Origin: JAWKJY01 sp041393535
GTDB taxonomy: Bacteria; Actinomycetota; Thermoleophilia; Gaiellales; Gaiellaceae
DNA length: 64,000 nucleotides
Assembly: GCA_041393535.1 (NCBI GenBank)
Contig: JAWKJY010000008.1
Span: forward strand, 147,220-211,219
Direction: 5' to 3'
Part shown: positions 40,315 through 49,605 of the stretch, piece after piece
Layout of the letters: each line of letters opens with the position of its first letter
Numbering within the stretch: the stretch's first letter is position 1
The notes under the pieces: model-generated
The model's database searches: none
What the model saw: the letters and a program-made list of their open reading frames with translations, nothing else
Told to the model about the DNA's origin: nothing
Translations under genes and position numbers: made by a program

Positions 40315-41007
40315 GTGATCCGGAGGAGCCTGCGGCGGACCGGGACGGCGCTCGCCCTGGGGGCGATCGTTGCCGTCGCGCTCGCGGGCTGCGGCGGCGA
40401 CGACGGCGCCGGTGGCTCCCTGTCCGTGCCCGGCCTCCCGCTCGACGGGGAGTCGCTCGACACGGCGACCCTCGGCGGCCAGGTCGAGAGCGCTCCCTTC
40501 CTCCCCGAGACGTCGGCTCCGCCCGAGGAGCCGGCGGCCCCGGCCTCGACCCCGACCCCTGCCCGGCCGGGCAAGGGCACGCCCGCGGTCGTGCAGGAGG
40601 TCGTCGACGGCGACACGATCCGCCTCCGCAACGGGAAGGTCGTTCGCCTCGCGCAGATCGACGCGCCGGAGGAGCGCGAGTGCCACGGCGCCGAGGCGAC
40701 GGCGGCGCTCGAGCGGCTGCTCCCCGCGGGCACGCGGATCAGGCTCCAGCGCGACGCCGCGCTCGACGACGTCGACCGGTACGGGCGGCTCGTCCGCTAC
40801 GTGGTGAAGGGCTCGGCGACGGTGAACCGTGCGCTCGTGCGCGCCGGGCACGCGTCCGTGTGGTTCTTCGACGGCGGCCGCGGCCGACTCGCCGACACCC
40901 TGCTCGCCGACGCGACGCGCGCGCAGGAGCGCGGCCTGGGGCTCTGGGGCGCCTGCCCGAAGGCGACGCTCGATCCCTCGACGGACGTCGAGAGCGGCGA
41001 CGCCTGA
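40315..41007 (+). CDS. Thermonuclease-family (SNase) lipoprotein
   Basis: 230 residues. Lipobox VAVALAGC anchors the protein; a Pro/Ala/Thr linker (about 55-90) leads to an SNase domain. VVDGDTIRLRNGKVVRLAQI then DAPEERE supplies the catalytic Arg and Glu, and DRYGRLVRYV the second Arg. It would cleave nucleic acid outside the membrane. Stand-alone gene. Confidence 0.9.
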   Translation: MIRRSLRRTGTALALGAIVAVALAGCGGDDGAGGSLSVPGLPLDGESLDTATLGGQVESAPFLPETSAPPEEPAAPASTPTPARPGKGTPAVVQEVVDGDTIRLRNGKVVRLAQIDAPEERECHGAEATAALERLLPAGTRIRLQRDAALDDVDRYGRLVRYVVKGSATVNRALVRAGHASVWFFDGGRGRLADTLLADATRAQERGLGLWGACPKATLDPSTDVESGDA

Positions 41008-41022
41008 GGCCCGCCCGGCGCC

Positions 41023-42060
41023 TCAGCCCTCGACGGGCTGGAGCGCACCGGGCGCCGCGGTCGCCCTGTCCGGCCCCACGAGTCCCCACGCCTCGGCGAG
41101 CAGCTCGTACGAGCGGACGCGAGCCGCGTGGTCGTAGACGGACGAGACGACGATCAGCTCGTCGGCCCGGGTCTCGGCCGCGAAGCGCTCGAGGCCCGCG
41201 CGGACGGTCGCCGGCGAGCCGACGAACGAGTACGTCAGCATCCGGCCCGCGTGCAGCGCCTCGCCGGGCGACCAGTAGGCGTCGATGTCGTCGATCGGTG
41301 GCTGGAACGGCCCCGGCGAGCCTCGGAAGAGGTTCGCGAACGCCTGCTGCATCGTCGTGAACAGCCGGCGCGCCTCGGCGTCCGTCTCCGCGACGACGGC
41401 GTTCACCCCCGCCACCGCGTAGGGAGCCGCGAGCTGCTCGGACGGCGTGAACCGCTCGCGGTAGGCGTCGAGCGCCGCGTGCAGGTGGTCGGGCGCGAAG
41501 TGCGAGGCGAAGCCGTACGGCAGCCCGAGCACGCCCGCGAGCTGCGCGCCGAAGAGGCTCGAGCCGAGGATCCACAGGGGCACCTCCGTGCCCGCGCCGG
41601 GCACGGCCTGGATCGCCTGGCCGGGCCGGACGGGGCCGAGCAGCGCCTGGAGCTCCTGCACGTCGTGGGGGAACTGCTCGCCGGCGAGCGGGTCGCGACG
41701 CAGCGCGCGCGCCGTCAGCTGGTCGGCGCCGGGCGCCCGGCCGAGCGCGAGGTCGATCCGCCCGGGGTAGAGCGACTCGAGCGTCCCGAACTGCTCGGCG
41801 ATCAGGAGCGGCGCGTGGTTCGGGAGCATGATCCCGCCCGCGCCGACGCGGATCGTCGACGTCCCCTGGGCGAGGAAGCCGATCACGACGGAGGTCGCGG
41901 CGCTCGCGATCCCCGGCATCGAGTGGTGCTCGGCGACCCAGTAGCGCGCGTAGCCGAGCCGCTCCGCGTGGCGGGCGAGGTCGAGCGACGAGCGCAGCGC
42001 GTCGCCGGCGGTCGAGCCGAGGAGGATCGGCGAGAGGTCGAGGACGGAGAGCGGGATCAC
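41023..42060 (-). CDS. LLM-class flavin-dependent monooxygenase
   Basis: 345 residues. GTG 42060 starts IPLSVLDLSPILLG, the family N-terminus. Blocks: RLGYARYWVAEHHSMPG, IRVGAGGIMLPNHAPLLIAE, RIDLALGRAPGADQLTARAL. These match MsnO8-type LLM oxidoreductases. It is transcribed away from the 600-bp stretch at 42061-42660. Confidence 0.9.
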   Translation of the reverse strand: MIPLSVLDLSPILLGSTAGDALRSSLDLARHAERLGYARYWVAEHHSMPGIASAATSVVIGFLAQGTSTIRVGAGGIMLPNHAPLLIAEQFGTLESLYPGRIDLALGRAPGADQLTARALRRDPLAGEQFPHDVQELQALLGPVRPGQAIQAVPGAGTEVPLWILGSSLFGAQLAGVLGLPYGFASHFAPDHLHAALDAYRERFTPSEQLAAPYAVAGVNAVVAETDAEARRLFTTMQQAFANLFRGSPGPFQPPIDDIDAYWSPGEALHAGRMLTYSFVGSPATVRAGLERFAAETRADELIVVSSVYDHAARVRSYELLAEAWGLVGPDRATAAPGALQPVEG

Positions 42061-42328
42061 GCAGACGACGGTAGCGGGCGCGGGCGCCGGCCGCGCGAAG
42101 GACCCCAGACGCGGCGATGGCCCGCCCTGCCGGCGAGGCCATCGCGCGCTGCTGCTGCTGTATGCCCCCGCGACCAGGAGGAGAGGGTCGCGGAGGCGGG
42201 CAGCCTCGCACACTCGCGACGCCGGATCAAGTGCCCCGCCCGGGCGGTCGCCGCACGCGCAGGTTGATGCGCACGGCCCATCCAGGCGCCGCCCGGGCGG
42301 TCGATCCACGGGGCGGTGGGTCGGGAGC

Positions 42329-42574
42329 GTCGCCGGGACCGAGGCCGCACGGGCCCTCGCCGGAGCCTGGGAGAGGGCCCCGGCAATCGCCCTCGCGCCG
42401 TCCCTGGCGGCGCTCCTCGGCGTCGTGTCGGTCGCGCTCCTCGCCGTCGACGTGCGGGGCGGCGGGATCGCCGTCTCCCAGGCCACCGTGCTCGTCGGCC
42501 TCGCCGACCGGCTGCGCGGTCGGCGGCCCCTCGGACCGGACGGCGGCCGACGGCCCGGCCCGCCCGCCCCCTAG
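42329..42574 (+). CDS. Possible small membrane protein without a clear start
   Basis: An open frame reads AIALAPSLAALLGVVSVALLAVD (one membrane-like helix) and ends with TAG at 42572-42574. No ATG, GTG or TTG lies in frame nearby, so a start is not supported. A start at GTG 42316 would need a frameshift. The rest of 42061-42660 shows no other gene. Confidence 0.25.
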   Translation, partial: VAGTEAARALAGAWERAPAIALAPSLAALLGVVSVALLAVDVRGGGIAVSQATVLVGLADRLRGRRPLGPDGGRRPGPPAP

Positions 42575-42660
42575 GCTCCAGCCAGGCGCGCGACGCGGCA
42601 CGCGCGCTCGCGCCCGCCGTCGTGCGGGGCGCACCGCCGATCCCACGGGAGGAGAGCGCG

Positions 42661-43191
42661 ATGAGCACCGAGACCACGCTGAACGGGCTGCACCCCGAAC
42701 GGCTCGCCCAGATCGTCGCGGGCCTCGAGGACGAGGCGACGTTCCAGGAGGTGAGCGGCCCCTGGCGGACGACCGTGCGCTGGGACGGGGGCTTCCGGGC
42801 GGTCGGCGAGGCCCGCAACCACCTGATCCGCTACGACGAGCCCGAGGGGCTCGACGCCACCGACACCTCGGCGAGCGCGCACGAGCAGCTGCTCTCCGCG
42901 ATCGGGGCCTGCGTCACGGTCGGGTTCGTCCTGAACGCGACGCGTCAGGGGATCCGCATCGACGAGCTGTCGATCGACGTGGCCGCACGGTTCGAGGACA
43001 TCCGCCGCTGGGCCGGGCTGAACGCGGACGGCAACCCCGGGTACGCGGGCGTCTCGATCGCCGGCCGCGTGCGCGCCGACGCGGACGAGGCGACCCTGGC
43101 CGCGATCTGGCAGAAGGTGGTCGACGGGTCGCCGGTGGCGCAGAGCGTCGCGCGGGCGACGCCGCTCGAGCCGACGCTCGAGCTGGTCTGA
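42661..43191 (+). CDS. OsmC/Ohr-family protein
   Basis: 176 residues. SAHEQLLSAIGACVTVGFVL carries the Cys of the OsmC fold, and RIDELSIDVAARFEDIRR follows. Only one reactive Cys is clear (a second is not in the usual place), so peroxidase activity is uncertain. Start ATG 42661 has GGGAGGAG upstream. From 43192 to 43416 I see no gene. Confidence 0.85.
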   Translation: MSTETTLNGLHPERLAQIVAGLEDEATFQEVSGPWRTTVRWDGGFRAVGEARNHLIRYDEPEGLDATDTSASAHEQLLSAIGACVTVGFVLNATRQGIRIDELSIDVAARFEDIRRWAGLNADGNPGYAGVSIAGRVRADADEATLAAIWQKVVDGSPVAQSVARATPLEPTLELV

Positions 43192-43416
43192 TCGCTGGCC
43201 GGAGCGGCGCGGCCCGAACGCCCATCGGCCGGACGAGCCGCGCCGCTCCCGCCCCTCGTCGTCCCGGAGCAGCCGATGATCGCGAGCGGCTCCGCCTCGC
43301 GCTCGATCCCCGACAGGCCGAGGGAAGGCCTCGCGGCGCACCCGGTGCTCATCCTCGATCGAGGACGGGTGGAGGCCGGGAGGAGGGCCGAGGCCGCTCG
43401 CCCGGGAGGTCGCGGG

Positions 43417-43617
43417 CTAGCGGGCCCGGGCCCCACCCCCGCCAGCGGTCAGGCGATCGCGCATCGCGGCGAGGTCGGGCTGGCGCTCGAGCAGCGCGAC
43501 GAGCGCGTAGAAGACGACCGCGCCGACGAGGCACAGGATGGCCGATCCGAAGTCGTCGAAGATCCAGATCGCGACGAAGGCGAAGCCGACGATCGCTGCG
43601 AGGTGACGGATGCTCAT
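43417..43617 (-). CDS. Small DUF2273-like membrane protein
   Basis: 66 residues with two membrane helices (AAIVGFAFVAIWIFDDFGSA and ILCLVGAVVFYALVALLERQ), the size and pattern of the DUF2273 proteins found beside AmaP/Asp23 in other phyla. ATG is 1 nt past the amaP stop. Last gene of the five-gene operon. Confidence 0.7.
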   Translation of the reverse strand: MSIRHLAAIVGFAFVAIWIFDDFGSAILCLVGAVVFYALVALLERQPDLAAMRDRLTAGGGGARAR

Positions 43618-43618
43618 G

Positions 43619-44215
43619 TCAGCGCACCTTTCTCTGGTGGACGGAGGAGACGGTCACGTCGACCGGCATGTCGGTCAGCCCGTGCCGCTCGAGTGACTCG
43701 AGCGCGGCTCGCTGCGCGCGCTCGAGCGTGTCCCGCAGGGAGTCGACGCGGCGTGCGCCGATCGTGACGACGACGCGGCCGCGGTCGACGCGCGCGGTCG
43801 CCTCGACGACGTCGGGCGACGAGGCCAGCGCTCCCTCGACCGCTCGCTCGACGGCCCGCGGCTCGACGCTCACGCGCTCGCCCGGCGCCTCGGACAGCGC
43901 GACCGGCCCACGGGTGAGCCGGACGCGCGGCAGCTCGCGCAGGGCGAGCGCGCCCAGGACGAGGAACGCGACGATGCCGCCGAGCGCGATCCACAGCCGT
44001 GTGAGGCCGTCGACGTCGGCCGTCCCGATGTCGAGGGCGCGCTCGTACGCCGTCCGGTAGCCGCTGATCGCGTTCACGACGTCCGGGTCGGTCCCGAAGA
44101 CGAGCAGCAGCACCATCAGCCCGTACCAGGCGAGCACGAGGCCGGTCAGGACGGCCAGCGCGGGCGCCACGACCGCGAGCGTCCGCACGTCGAGACGAAT
44201 GCGCTGGCGGATCAC
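43619..44215 (-). CDS. amaP: AmaP-like alkaline-shock membrane anchor protein
   Basis: 198 residues. Two N-terminal membrane helices (LAVVAPALAVLTGLVLAWYG and WIALGGIVAFLVLGALALRE), then a cytoplasmic domain of AmaP type ending in VDVTVSSVHQRKVR. In Staphylococcus AmaP tethers Asp23 to the membrane. GTG 44215 overlaps the preceding gene's stop. Confidence 0.8.
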   Translation of the reverse strand: MIRQRIRLDVRTLAVVAPALAVLTGLVLAWYGLMVLLLVFGTDPDVVNAISGYRTAYERALDIGTADVDGLTRLWIALGGIVAFLVLGALALRELPRVRLTRGPVALSEAPGERVSVEPRAVERAVEGALASSPDVVEATARVDRGRVVVTIGARRVDSLRDTLERAQRAALESLERHGLTDMPVDVTVSSVHQRKVR

Positions 44216-44799
44216 CGAGCCCGCTCCCCACGGCCGCCGGCGGTGACCTCGACCCGGGGTTCGGCCTCCACCTCGGCGGCGACGTCCTCGACGCCCGCCT
44301 CGACGGACGCGCGCGTGGGCTGGGCCGCCTCGGCGGGTGGGTGGGTCGCCCGGACGTCGAGCAGGTCCGCCCGCAGCCTCCGGCGCCGTAGACGGGCCCG
44401 CGCGCCGGTGGCCCCCGCGTCCATCGCCGCCGTCTCGGCAGCCTCGCGGAGGGCGCTCCGCCCGACGGCCAGGCGCCCGTGGGGCCCGTCGGCGACGGTC
44501 ACGGCACGCTGGCGGTGTCGACGCAGCGCGGAGCCGAGCAGCACGAGCCCGACGAGGATGGCCGAGGCTCCGCCGAGCACCGACCACCACTCGACGTCCG
44601 AGGAGTCCTCCAGGCGACCGAGCCAGCCACCGATCGCGTCGAGCAGCGCGGGAAGCTCCACGTAGCGCGCGAGCGCGGTGAGCGACACCTCCCGGTCGCC
44701 GTCCTGCAGGCAGAAGACGGCGACGCCGAGCCCGACCAGGGCGAGCGCCGCCAGCAGGACGACGCCGACGGTCCGGGCGAGCCCCCGCGCCGGCGTCAC
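44212..44799 (-). CDS. DUF6286-type membrane protein
   Basis: 195 residues. Two helices (TVGVVLLAALALVGLGVAVF and WSVLGGASAILVGLVLLGSA) flank a domain of about 45 residues, followed by a charged C-terminal tail. This arrangement is typical beside Asp23 in Actinomycetota. GTGA overlaps on both sides. Confidence 0.7.
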   Translation of the reverse strand: MTPARGLARTVGVVLLAALALVGLGVAVFCLQDGDREVSLTALARYVELPALLDAIGGWLGRLEDSSDVEWWSVLGGASAILVGLVLLGSALRRHRQRAVTVADGPHGRLAVGRSALREAAETAAMDAGATGARARLRRRRLRADLLDVRATHPPAEAAQPTRASVEAGVEDVAAEVEAEPRVEVTAGGRGERAR

Positions 44800-45146
44800 G
44801 ACGCCTCGGGGCCGTCGAGCACGATGTCCTCGATCACCACGTCGATCCGGCCGATCCGTCCGTCGAAGCCTCGCTCCGCCGCTGCGCGCAGCACGCTGTC
44901 GCGCACGCGTTCCGAGAGCGCCGGAAGGGGCTCGAGCGATGTCACGAGGTGCAGGCCGACGAGCAGCCGCTCCTCGTCCTCGGCAAGCACGACCACCCCC
45001 GGCACCCGCTCGCCCTCGCCCGCCGTGGCGTGCATGCGCTCGCCCGCACCCGCGGACACCTCGATCACGCCCGGCGTCCCGAGGGCCGCCTCGACCGCGG
45101 TGCGGCCGATGTCGACGCGGGAGGCCCGTCCGGCCGCGACGGCCAT
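44796..45146 (-). CDS. Asp23-like small protein
   Basis: 116 residues. The middle (GVVVLAEDEERLLVGLHLVT) and DGRIGRIDVVIEDIVL resemble a shortened Asp23 domain. Start ATG 45146 overlaps the Asp23 stop. It may pair with the full-length Asp23 encoded immediately upstream. Confidence 0.65.
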   Translation of the reverse strand: MAVAAGRASRVDIGRTAVEAALGTPGVIEVSAGAGERMHATAGEGERVPGVVVLAEDEERLLVGLHLVTSLEPLPALSERVRDSVLRAAAERGFDGRIGRIDVVIEDIVLDGPEAS

Positions 45147-45586
45147 CAGCCCTCGCGCGGGCGGCTGTCGTCGCCCTCGAAGAACAGGTCGACGACCTCG
45201 ATGTTGACCTCGGTGACGCGCAGGCCGGTCGTTCCCTCCACCCGGCGGACGACGTTCTCGCGCACGTCGCGGGCGACGTTCGGGATCGACTCGCCGTACT
45301 CGACGATCAGGACGAGGTCGACCACCGCCTCGCGCTCTCCGACCTCGACCGACACGCCGCGCTGGCGGCTGTCGGACATGCCGACGCGCTCGGTCACGGC
45401 GCCGAGCGCCCGGGACGTCGAGCCGCCCATGTCGTGCACGCCCGAGACCTCGCGGGTCGCGATCGACGCGACCTTCGCGACCACGACGTCCGCGATCCGC
45501 GTGGTCCCGCGCTCGGTCTGCAGCTCGCTGCGCGGCTCCCGATCCCGCTCCTGCCGCCGCTCTTCGACCGTCGCTGCCTGGCTCAT
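45146..45586 (-). CDS. asp23: Asp23/Gls24 family alkaline shock protein
   Basis: 146 residues. Asp23 core: IADVVVAKVASIATREVSGV, then SVEVGEREAVVDLVLIVEYG, IPNVARDVRENVVRRVEGTT and VTEVNIEVVDLFF. Start ATG 45586 has GAGAGGAG upstream. First gene of the five-gene operon, 35 nt downstream of a SigB-like promoter. Asp23 assembles at the membrane and eases envelope stress. Confidence 0.92.
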   Translation of the reverse strand: MSQAATVEERRQERDREPRSELQTERGTTRIADVVVAKVASIATREVSGVHDMGGSTSRALGAVTERVGMSDSRQRGVSVEVGEREAVVDLVLIVEYGESIPNVARDVRENVVRRVEGTTGLRVTEVNIEVVDLFFEGDDSRPREG

Positions 45587-45620
45587 CGCCGCTCCTCTCG
45601 TGGATGCCGTCCCACGTCCA

Positions 45621-45645
45621 ATGCCCCGCGCGCCAGTGGGCAAAC
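45621..45645 (-). promoter_or_regulatory. SigB-type promoter of the asp23 operon
   Basis: Reading on the minus strand: GTTT, 15-nt spacer, GGGCAT, close to the SigB consensus GTTT-N14-17-GGGTAT. Predicted start about 28 nt before the asp23 ATG. The rest of the 328-bp gap (45646-45914) has no gene I can support. Confidence 0.55.
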
Positions 45646-45914
45646 CGCGCTCGCCGGCGCGACGCGCCAGGGGCCGATGCTCGGCGCGTCGACGGGCGGT
45701 GCCGTGCGGCCGAGCCGACGTGCGCGAGCCGCTCATGCCAGACGCCCGACGTCACGCTCGTCGGCGCCGCGACGGCCGCGAGCATCAGCGTGCTGCAGCT
45801 CACCGCCGGCGGGGACGCGCCTGGCGCGCGTCTCGCCGCCTCGGGGCCTCCTCGACAGGCCGGATCGGTCGCTCGCCCTGTTCGGGCGCTTCTGCCCGGG
45901 CCGGGAAGAGAGCC

Positions 45915-46358
45915 TCAGGCGTCCGGGTCGGTCGCGTCCTCGGGCTCCCAGATCCCGTCGGCCTCCCCGCCCTCGATCAGCGGGACGCACGCGTTCAACG
46001 CGCCCGGCGGCACGTCGACCGCCCAGAAGACGTCGTTGAACCGCTCGACGAGGCCGCCGGCAGCGCGGATCCGCTGCGCCCGGATCGTCGCCTCGTCGAC
46101 GTGCTCGTCCGCGACGATCAGCCGGTACGTCCGGTGCCCGCTGGGGCGGGCGACGCGCACCACCTCGAGCTGGCCGGCGGCGTTCTCGACTGCCTCCACC
46201 ACGTCGAGGTGGTTGACGCCGTAGAAGAACCACGGGACGCTCCGGATCTCGTAGAGGGCGTCGTCGACGCGCCACGCCCAGACCGTCTCGTGGTACCCGG
46301 GCTCGGGCAGCAGGATCTTCACCCAGCCAGGGCCGGGCGAGGCGTCGTCGCCGCGCAT
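45915..46358 (-). CDS. DUF4265 domain protein
   Basis: 147 residues. VWAWRVDDALYEIRSVPWFF, YGVNHLDVVEAV and SGHRTYRLIVADE give the DUF4265 pattern. Cytoplasmic, function unknown. It lies upstream of, and in the same direction as, the asp23 operon but is separated by its promoter. Confidence 0.8.
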   Translation of the reverse strand: MRGDDASPGPGWVKILLPEPGYHETVWAWRVDDALYEIRSVPWFFYGVNHLDVVEAVENAAGQLEVVRVARPSGHRTYRLIVADEHVDEATIRAQRIRAAGGLVERFNDVFWAVDVPPGALNACVPLIEGGEADGIWEPEDATDPDA

Positions 46359-46462
46359 GGGGCGAGCCTACTCCTCACGGGCATTCCGACGCGAGCGCCG
46401 TGCGATACTCGCAGCGCCGCTCGCGGACGGCGACGGCAGGTCACGAGCGGGAGGAGCGAGCG

Positions 46463-47827
46463 ATGGGTGGCGATCCGGCGGACGGGCTGACGTTGGAGCT
46501 GGCGCGGCGCGCGAGCACGCTCTCCTACGACGACCTGCCGGGCCCGGTGCGCGCGGTGGCGCGCCAGTGCGTTCTCGACACGATCGGCGTGACGCTCGCC
46601 GGCGCCGACGACGCGCTCGTGCGGATGCTGCTCGAGGAGCTGGTCGAGGCGGGCGGGGCCGAGCAGGCGAGCGTCGTCGGCCATGCCGTCCGGCTGCCGG
46701 CGCTCTCGGCCGCGCTCGTCAACGGGGCCGCGAGCCACGCGCTCGACTACGACGACGTGAACCTCTCGATGCCCGGCCACCCGTCGGTCGCGATCCTGCC
46801 CGGCCTGCTCGCCCTCGCCGAGCTGCGCGGCAGCGCCGGCCCCGAGGTGATCACCGCGTTCGTCGCCGGGTACGAGACCGCCTGCCGGATCGGCGAGGCG
46901 CTGATCCCCGGCCACTACGACCTCGGCTTCCACGCGACCGGCACGGTCGGCTGCCTCGGCGCCGCCGCCGCGTGCGCGCGGCTGCTCGGCCTCGACGTGG
47001 AGGCGACGGCGCGCGCGATCGGGATCGCGGGCACCCAGGCCGCCGGCCTGAAGTCGCAGTTCGGGACGATGTGCAAGCCGTTCCACGCGGGCAAGGCGTC
47101 GCAGAGCGGCCTGCTGGCGGCGCGCCTGGCGGCCCGCGGCTTCTCGAGCCGCACCGACCTGGTGGAGTGCGAGCAGGGCTTCGCCCTGACGCACGGGCCC
47201 GACTTCAACCCGGCGCGGGCGCTCGCGGAGCCGCCGGGCGGCTTCCACGTGCTCCGCAACCTGTTCAAGTACCACGCGGCCTGCTACCTGACGCACGGCC
47301 CGATCGAGAGCGCGCGCACGGTGCGCGAGCGCCACGGCGTGCGGCCCGAGCAGATCGAGCGGATCGCGCTCCGGCTCGACCGCAGCACGAACCGCGTCTG
47401 CAACATCCCGGCGCCGGCGGACGGGCTCCAGTCGAAGTTCAGCCTGCGCCAGACGGTCGCGATGGCGCTCAGCGGCGTCGACACGGCGAGCCTGACGGTC
47501 TACAACGCGGCGAACGCGAACGACCCGGCGCTCGTCGCGCTGCGCGAGAAGGTCGAGCTCGACTTCCAGGAGGGCTGGCCGCAGGCGGCGGCCGAGATCG
47601 ACGTCGTGCTGACCGACGGGCAGGTGCTGAGCGCCGCCCACGACGCGGGCGTCCCGAGCGCGGACGTCGACGCGCAGGGCCGGCGCCTCGCCGGGAAGTT
47701 CGACGCGCTCGTCGAGCCCGTCCTCGGCGCCGACCGGACGGCGACGCTCCGCGGCGCGATCGAGGGCCTCGACGGCCTCGCCGACGCGGGCGAGGTCTGC
47801 CGGCTCGCGGCCCGCCCGAGCGCGTAG
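46463..47827 (+). CDS. MmgE/PrpD family protein
   Basis: 454 residues, full length. Blocks: DTIGVTLAGADDALV, AALVNGAASHALDYDDVNLS, FHATGTVGCLGAAAA, KSQFGTMCKPFHAGKASQSG and a C-terminal KVELDFQEGWPQ. Members include 2-methylcitrate dehydratase and aconitate isomerases. ATG 46463 follows GGGAGGAG. No prp genes are adjacent, so the substrate is open. Confidence 0.93.
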   Translation: MGGDPADGLTLELARRASTLSYDDLPGPVRAVARQCVLDTIGVTLAGADDALVRMLLEELVEAGGAEQASVVGHAVRLPALSAALVNGAASHALDYDDVNLSMPGHPSVAILPGLLALAELRGSAGPEVITAFVAGYETACRIGEALIPGHYDLGFHATGTVGCLGAAAACARLLGLDVEATARAIGIAGTQAAGLKSQFGTMCKPFHAGKASQSGLLAARLAARGFSSRTDLVECEQGFALTHGPDFNPARALAEPPGGFHVLRNLFKYHAACYLTHGPIESARTVRERHGVRPEQIERIALRLDRSTNRVCNIPAPADGLQSKFSLRQTVAMALSGVDTASLTVYNAANANDPALVALREKVELDFQEGWPQAAAEIDVVLTDGQVLSAAHDAGVPSADVDAQGRRLAGKFDALVEPVLGADRTATLRGAIEGLDGLADAGEVCRLAARPSA

Positions 47828-47956
47828 GCGCACCCGGCTCGCAGCCGCCCGCAGCGGCCCGTGCCCGGTCGATGCCGGGCCCGGGAGGCGTTTGCGCGCC
47901 CGCCCGAGCCGGGTAGCGACGGTCGTCGGCCGCCCGAGCGGCCGGGACCGCGACCA

Positions 47957-48949
47957 GTGACGCCGATCCGCGCAGCCGAGGAGGACGAGGGCTCACGCCG
48001 GGGGGCGCTCGCGCTGACGCTGCTGGTCGCGGCCGTCCTCTCCCTGGGGGCGCTGGCCGTGCTCGCGGCGATCGCGGGCTGGGAGCCGGTCGTCGACCGG
48101 CTCCGCCCGCTGCTCTCGTACTGGTTCGCGGTGGCCTTCGCGGCCGAGGCGGCGGCCTTCTGCGCGTACGTCCTGGCGTACCGGGCGGTCGCGCGGATCG
48201 AGGACGGGCCGGCGCTCTCGTTGCTCGAGAGCGTCCGGTTCGTCGCGGTGGGCTTCGGCGCCTTCCTGGCGAAGGGCGGCGCGTCGCTCGACAGCAAGGC
48301 GCTGTCGCGCGGGCGCGGCGGCGAGAAGGCAGGCGAGGCCCGCGTCCTCGCGCTCGACGCGCTCGAGCACGCGCCGCTCGCGCCGGCCGCCTGCGCCGCG
48401 TCGATCGCCCTGCTGGCGCAGGGCGCGCGCGAGCCGCCGCTCGACTTCACGATCCCCTGGGCGGTGCTCGTCCCTGTCGGCGCCGTGCTCGCGGGCATCG
48501 GCGTCCGCCGGATCGACCGGTTCCGGGGGCGCGAGGGCTGGCGGGGGTGGCTCGGCCAGGTGCTCGAGGGGATCCGCATCCTGTTCCAGCTGGCGGCGCA
48601 GTGGCGGCGCCACTGGCTCGCCTTCGTGGGCGCGAGCGTCTACTGGGCGGGCGACGTCCTCTGCCTCTGGGCCTCGGCGAGGGCGTTCGGCGCGGCTCCG
48701 GGGGCCGGGCCGACCATCCTCGCACACGCGGTCGGGTACGTCCTGACGCGGCGGACGCTGCCGCTGGCCGGGGCGGGCATCGTCGAGGTGCTGATGCCGC
48801 TCACGCTCGTCGAGGCCGGCGCGCCGTTCTCGAGCGCGATCCTCGCAGTCCTCGCCTACCGGGTCTTCAACCTCTGGCTGCCGCTCGTGCCGGCCCTGCT
48901 CGCCCTGCCCGGCGCGCGCCGCGCGCTCGACGAGCCCGTCCGGGCCTAG
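47957..48949 (+). CDS. UPF0104/lysylphosphatidylglycerol synthase-like membrane protein
   Basis: 330 residues, about eight membrane helices, with the flippase-like signature AHAVGYVLTRRTLPLAGAGI and VLMPLTLVEAGAPFSSAILA. No synthase domain follows, so it is of the stand-alone YbhN type. GTG 47957 is chosen. Convergent with the deazaflavin-type gene. Confidence 0.85.
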   Translation: MTPIRAAEEDEGSRRGALALTLLVAAVLSLGALAVLAAIAGWEPVVDRLRPLLSYWFAVAFAAEAAAFCAYVLAYRAVARIEDGPALSLLESVRFVAVGFGAFLAKGGASLDSKALSRGRGGEKAGEARVLALDALEHAPLAPAACAASIALLAQGAREPPLDFTIPWAVLVPVGAVLAGIGVRRIDRFRGREGWRGWLGQVLEGIRILFQLAAQWRRHWLAFVGASVYWAGDVLCLWASARAFGAAPGAGPTILAHAVGYVLTRRTLPLAGAGIVEVLMPLTLVEAGAPFSSAILAVLAYRVFNLWLPLVPALLALPGARRALDEPVRA

Positions 48950-49467
48950 CCCGACGGGGCGGCCGGCGGGCGCAGGCCGCCGGCGGTTGCCGCCGCCGCG
49001 GCGCGGCGCGGCGCGAGCACGACCACGGCCGTCTCCCGTGGGCGCCTGGCGGCGAACGCGTCGAGCCCCCGATCGATCGCCTGCCAGCGGGCCCAGAGCC
49101 GCTCTCGCTCGACGCCCTCGGCGGCGTGCGCCGTGACGAGCCTCGGCGGGGCGCCCGGCAGCTCGACCCGTGCGTCGGGCTGCGCCTGGAGGTTGAGCCA
49201 CCAGGCCGGCTCGGGCGCGCCCCAGCCGTTCATCGCCATCGTCACGAGGTTCGGCCCGTCCTCGACGTAGCCGAGGATGACCGCGTGCTCGCGCCCCGTG
49301 CGCCGCCCGACGGTCGTCAGCCGCAGCGCGCCCCGGCCGTCCGGCTTCGGCCGCCACAGCCCGATCCGGCCGCGGGTCAGTCGGACGACCCGCCGGTGCA
49401 CGACCCAGAACGCCCGGATGAACCAGCGGGGCGGCAGTCTCGCCTTCTCGGGGCCCGGGCTCGCCAT
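48946..49467 (-). CDS. Deazaflavin-dependent nitroreductase (DDN/DUF385)
   Basis: 173 residues from ATG 49467. Blocks: LRLTTVGRRTGREHAVILGY, GPNLVTMAMNGWGAPEPAWW and LNLQAQPDARVELPG, the F420-binding split beta-barrel family. It would use F420 to reduce quinones or nitro compounds. The longer frame upstream lacks homology. Confidence 0.9.
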   Translation of the reverse strand: MASPGPEKARLPPRWFIRAFWVVHRRVVRLTRGRIGLWRPKPDGRGALRLTTVGRRTGREHAVILGYVEDGPNLVTMAMNGWGAPEPAWWLNLQAQPDARVELPGAPPRLVTAHAAEGVERERLWARWQAIDRGLDAFAARRPRETAVVVLAPRRAAAAATAGGLRPPAAPSG

Positions 49468-49605
49468 CTCGCGCTCCCTCGTCGGAGCCGCGTCGGAGAC
49501 GTCGGCTCGTTGCAGTGTCCCACCGCGGCCCGACACGCGCATCGGGCGATTCCCCGAATCCGCTGTCCCGCTCCCGGGGCAGAGCGTCGGTGCGCTCCCC
49601 GACGA

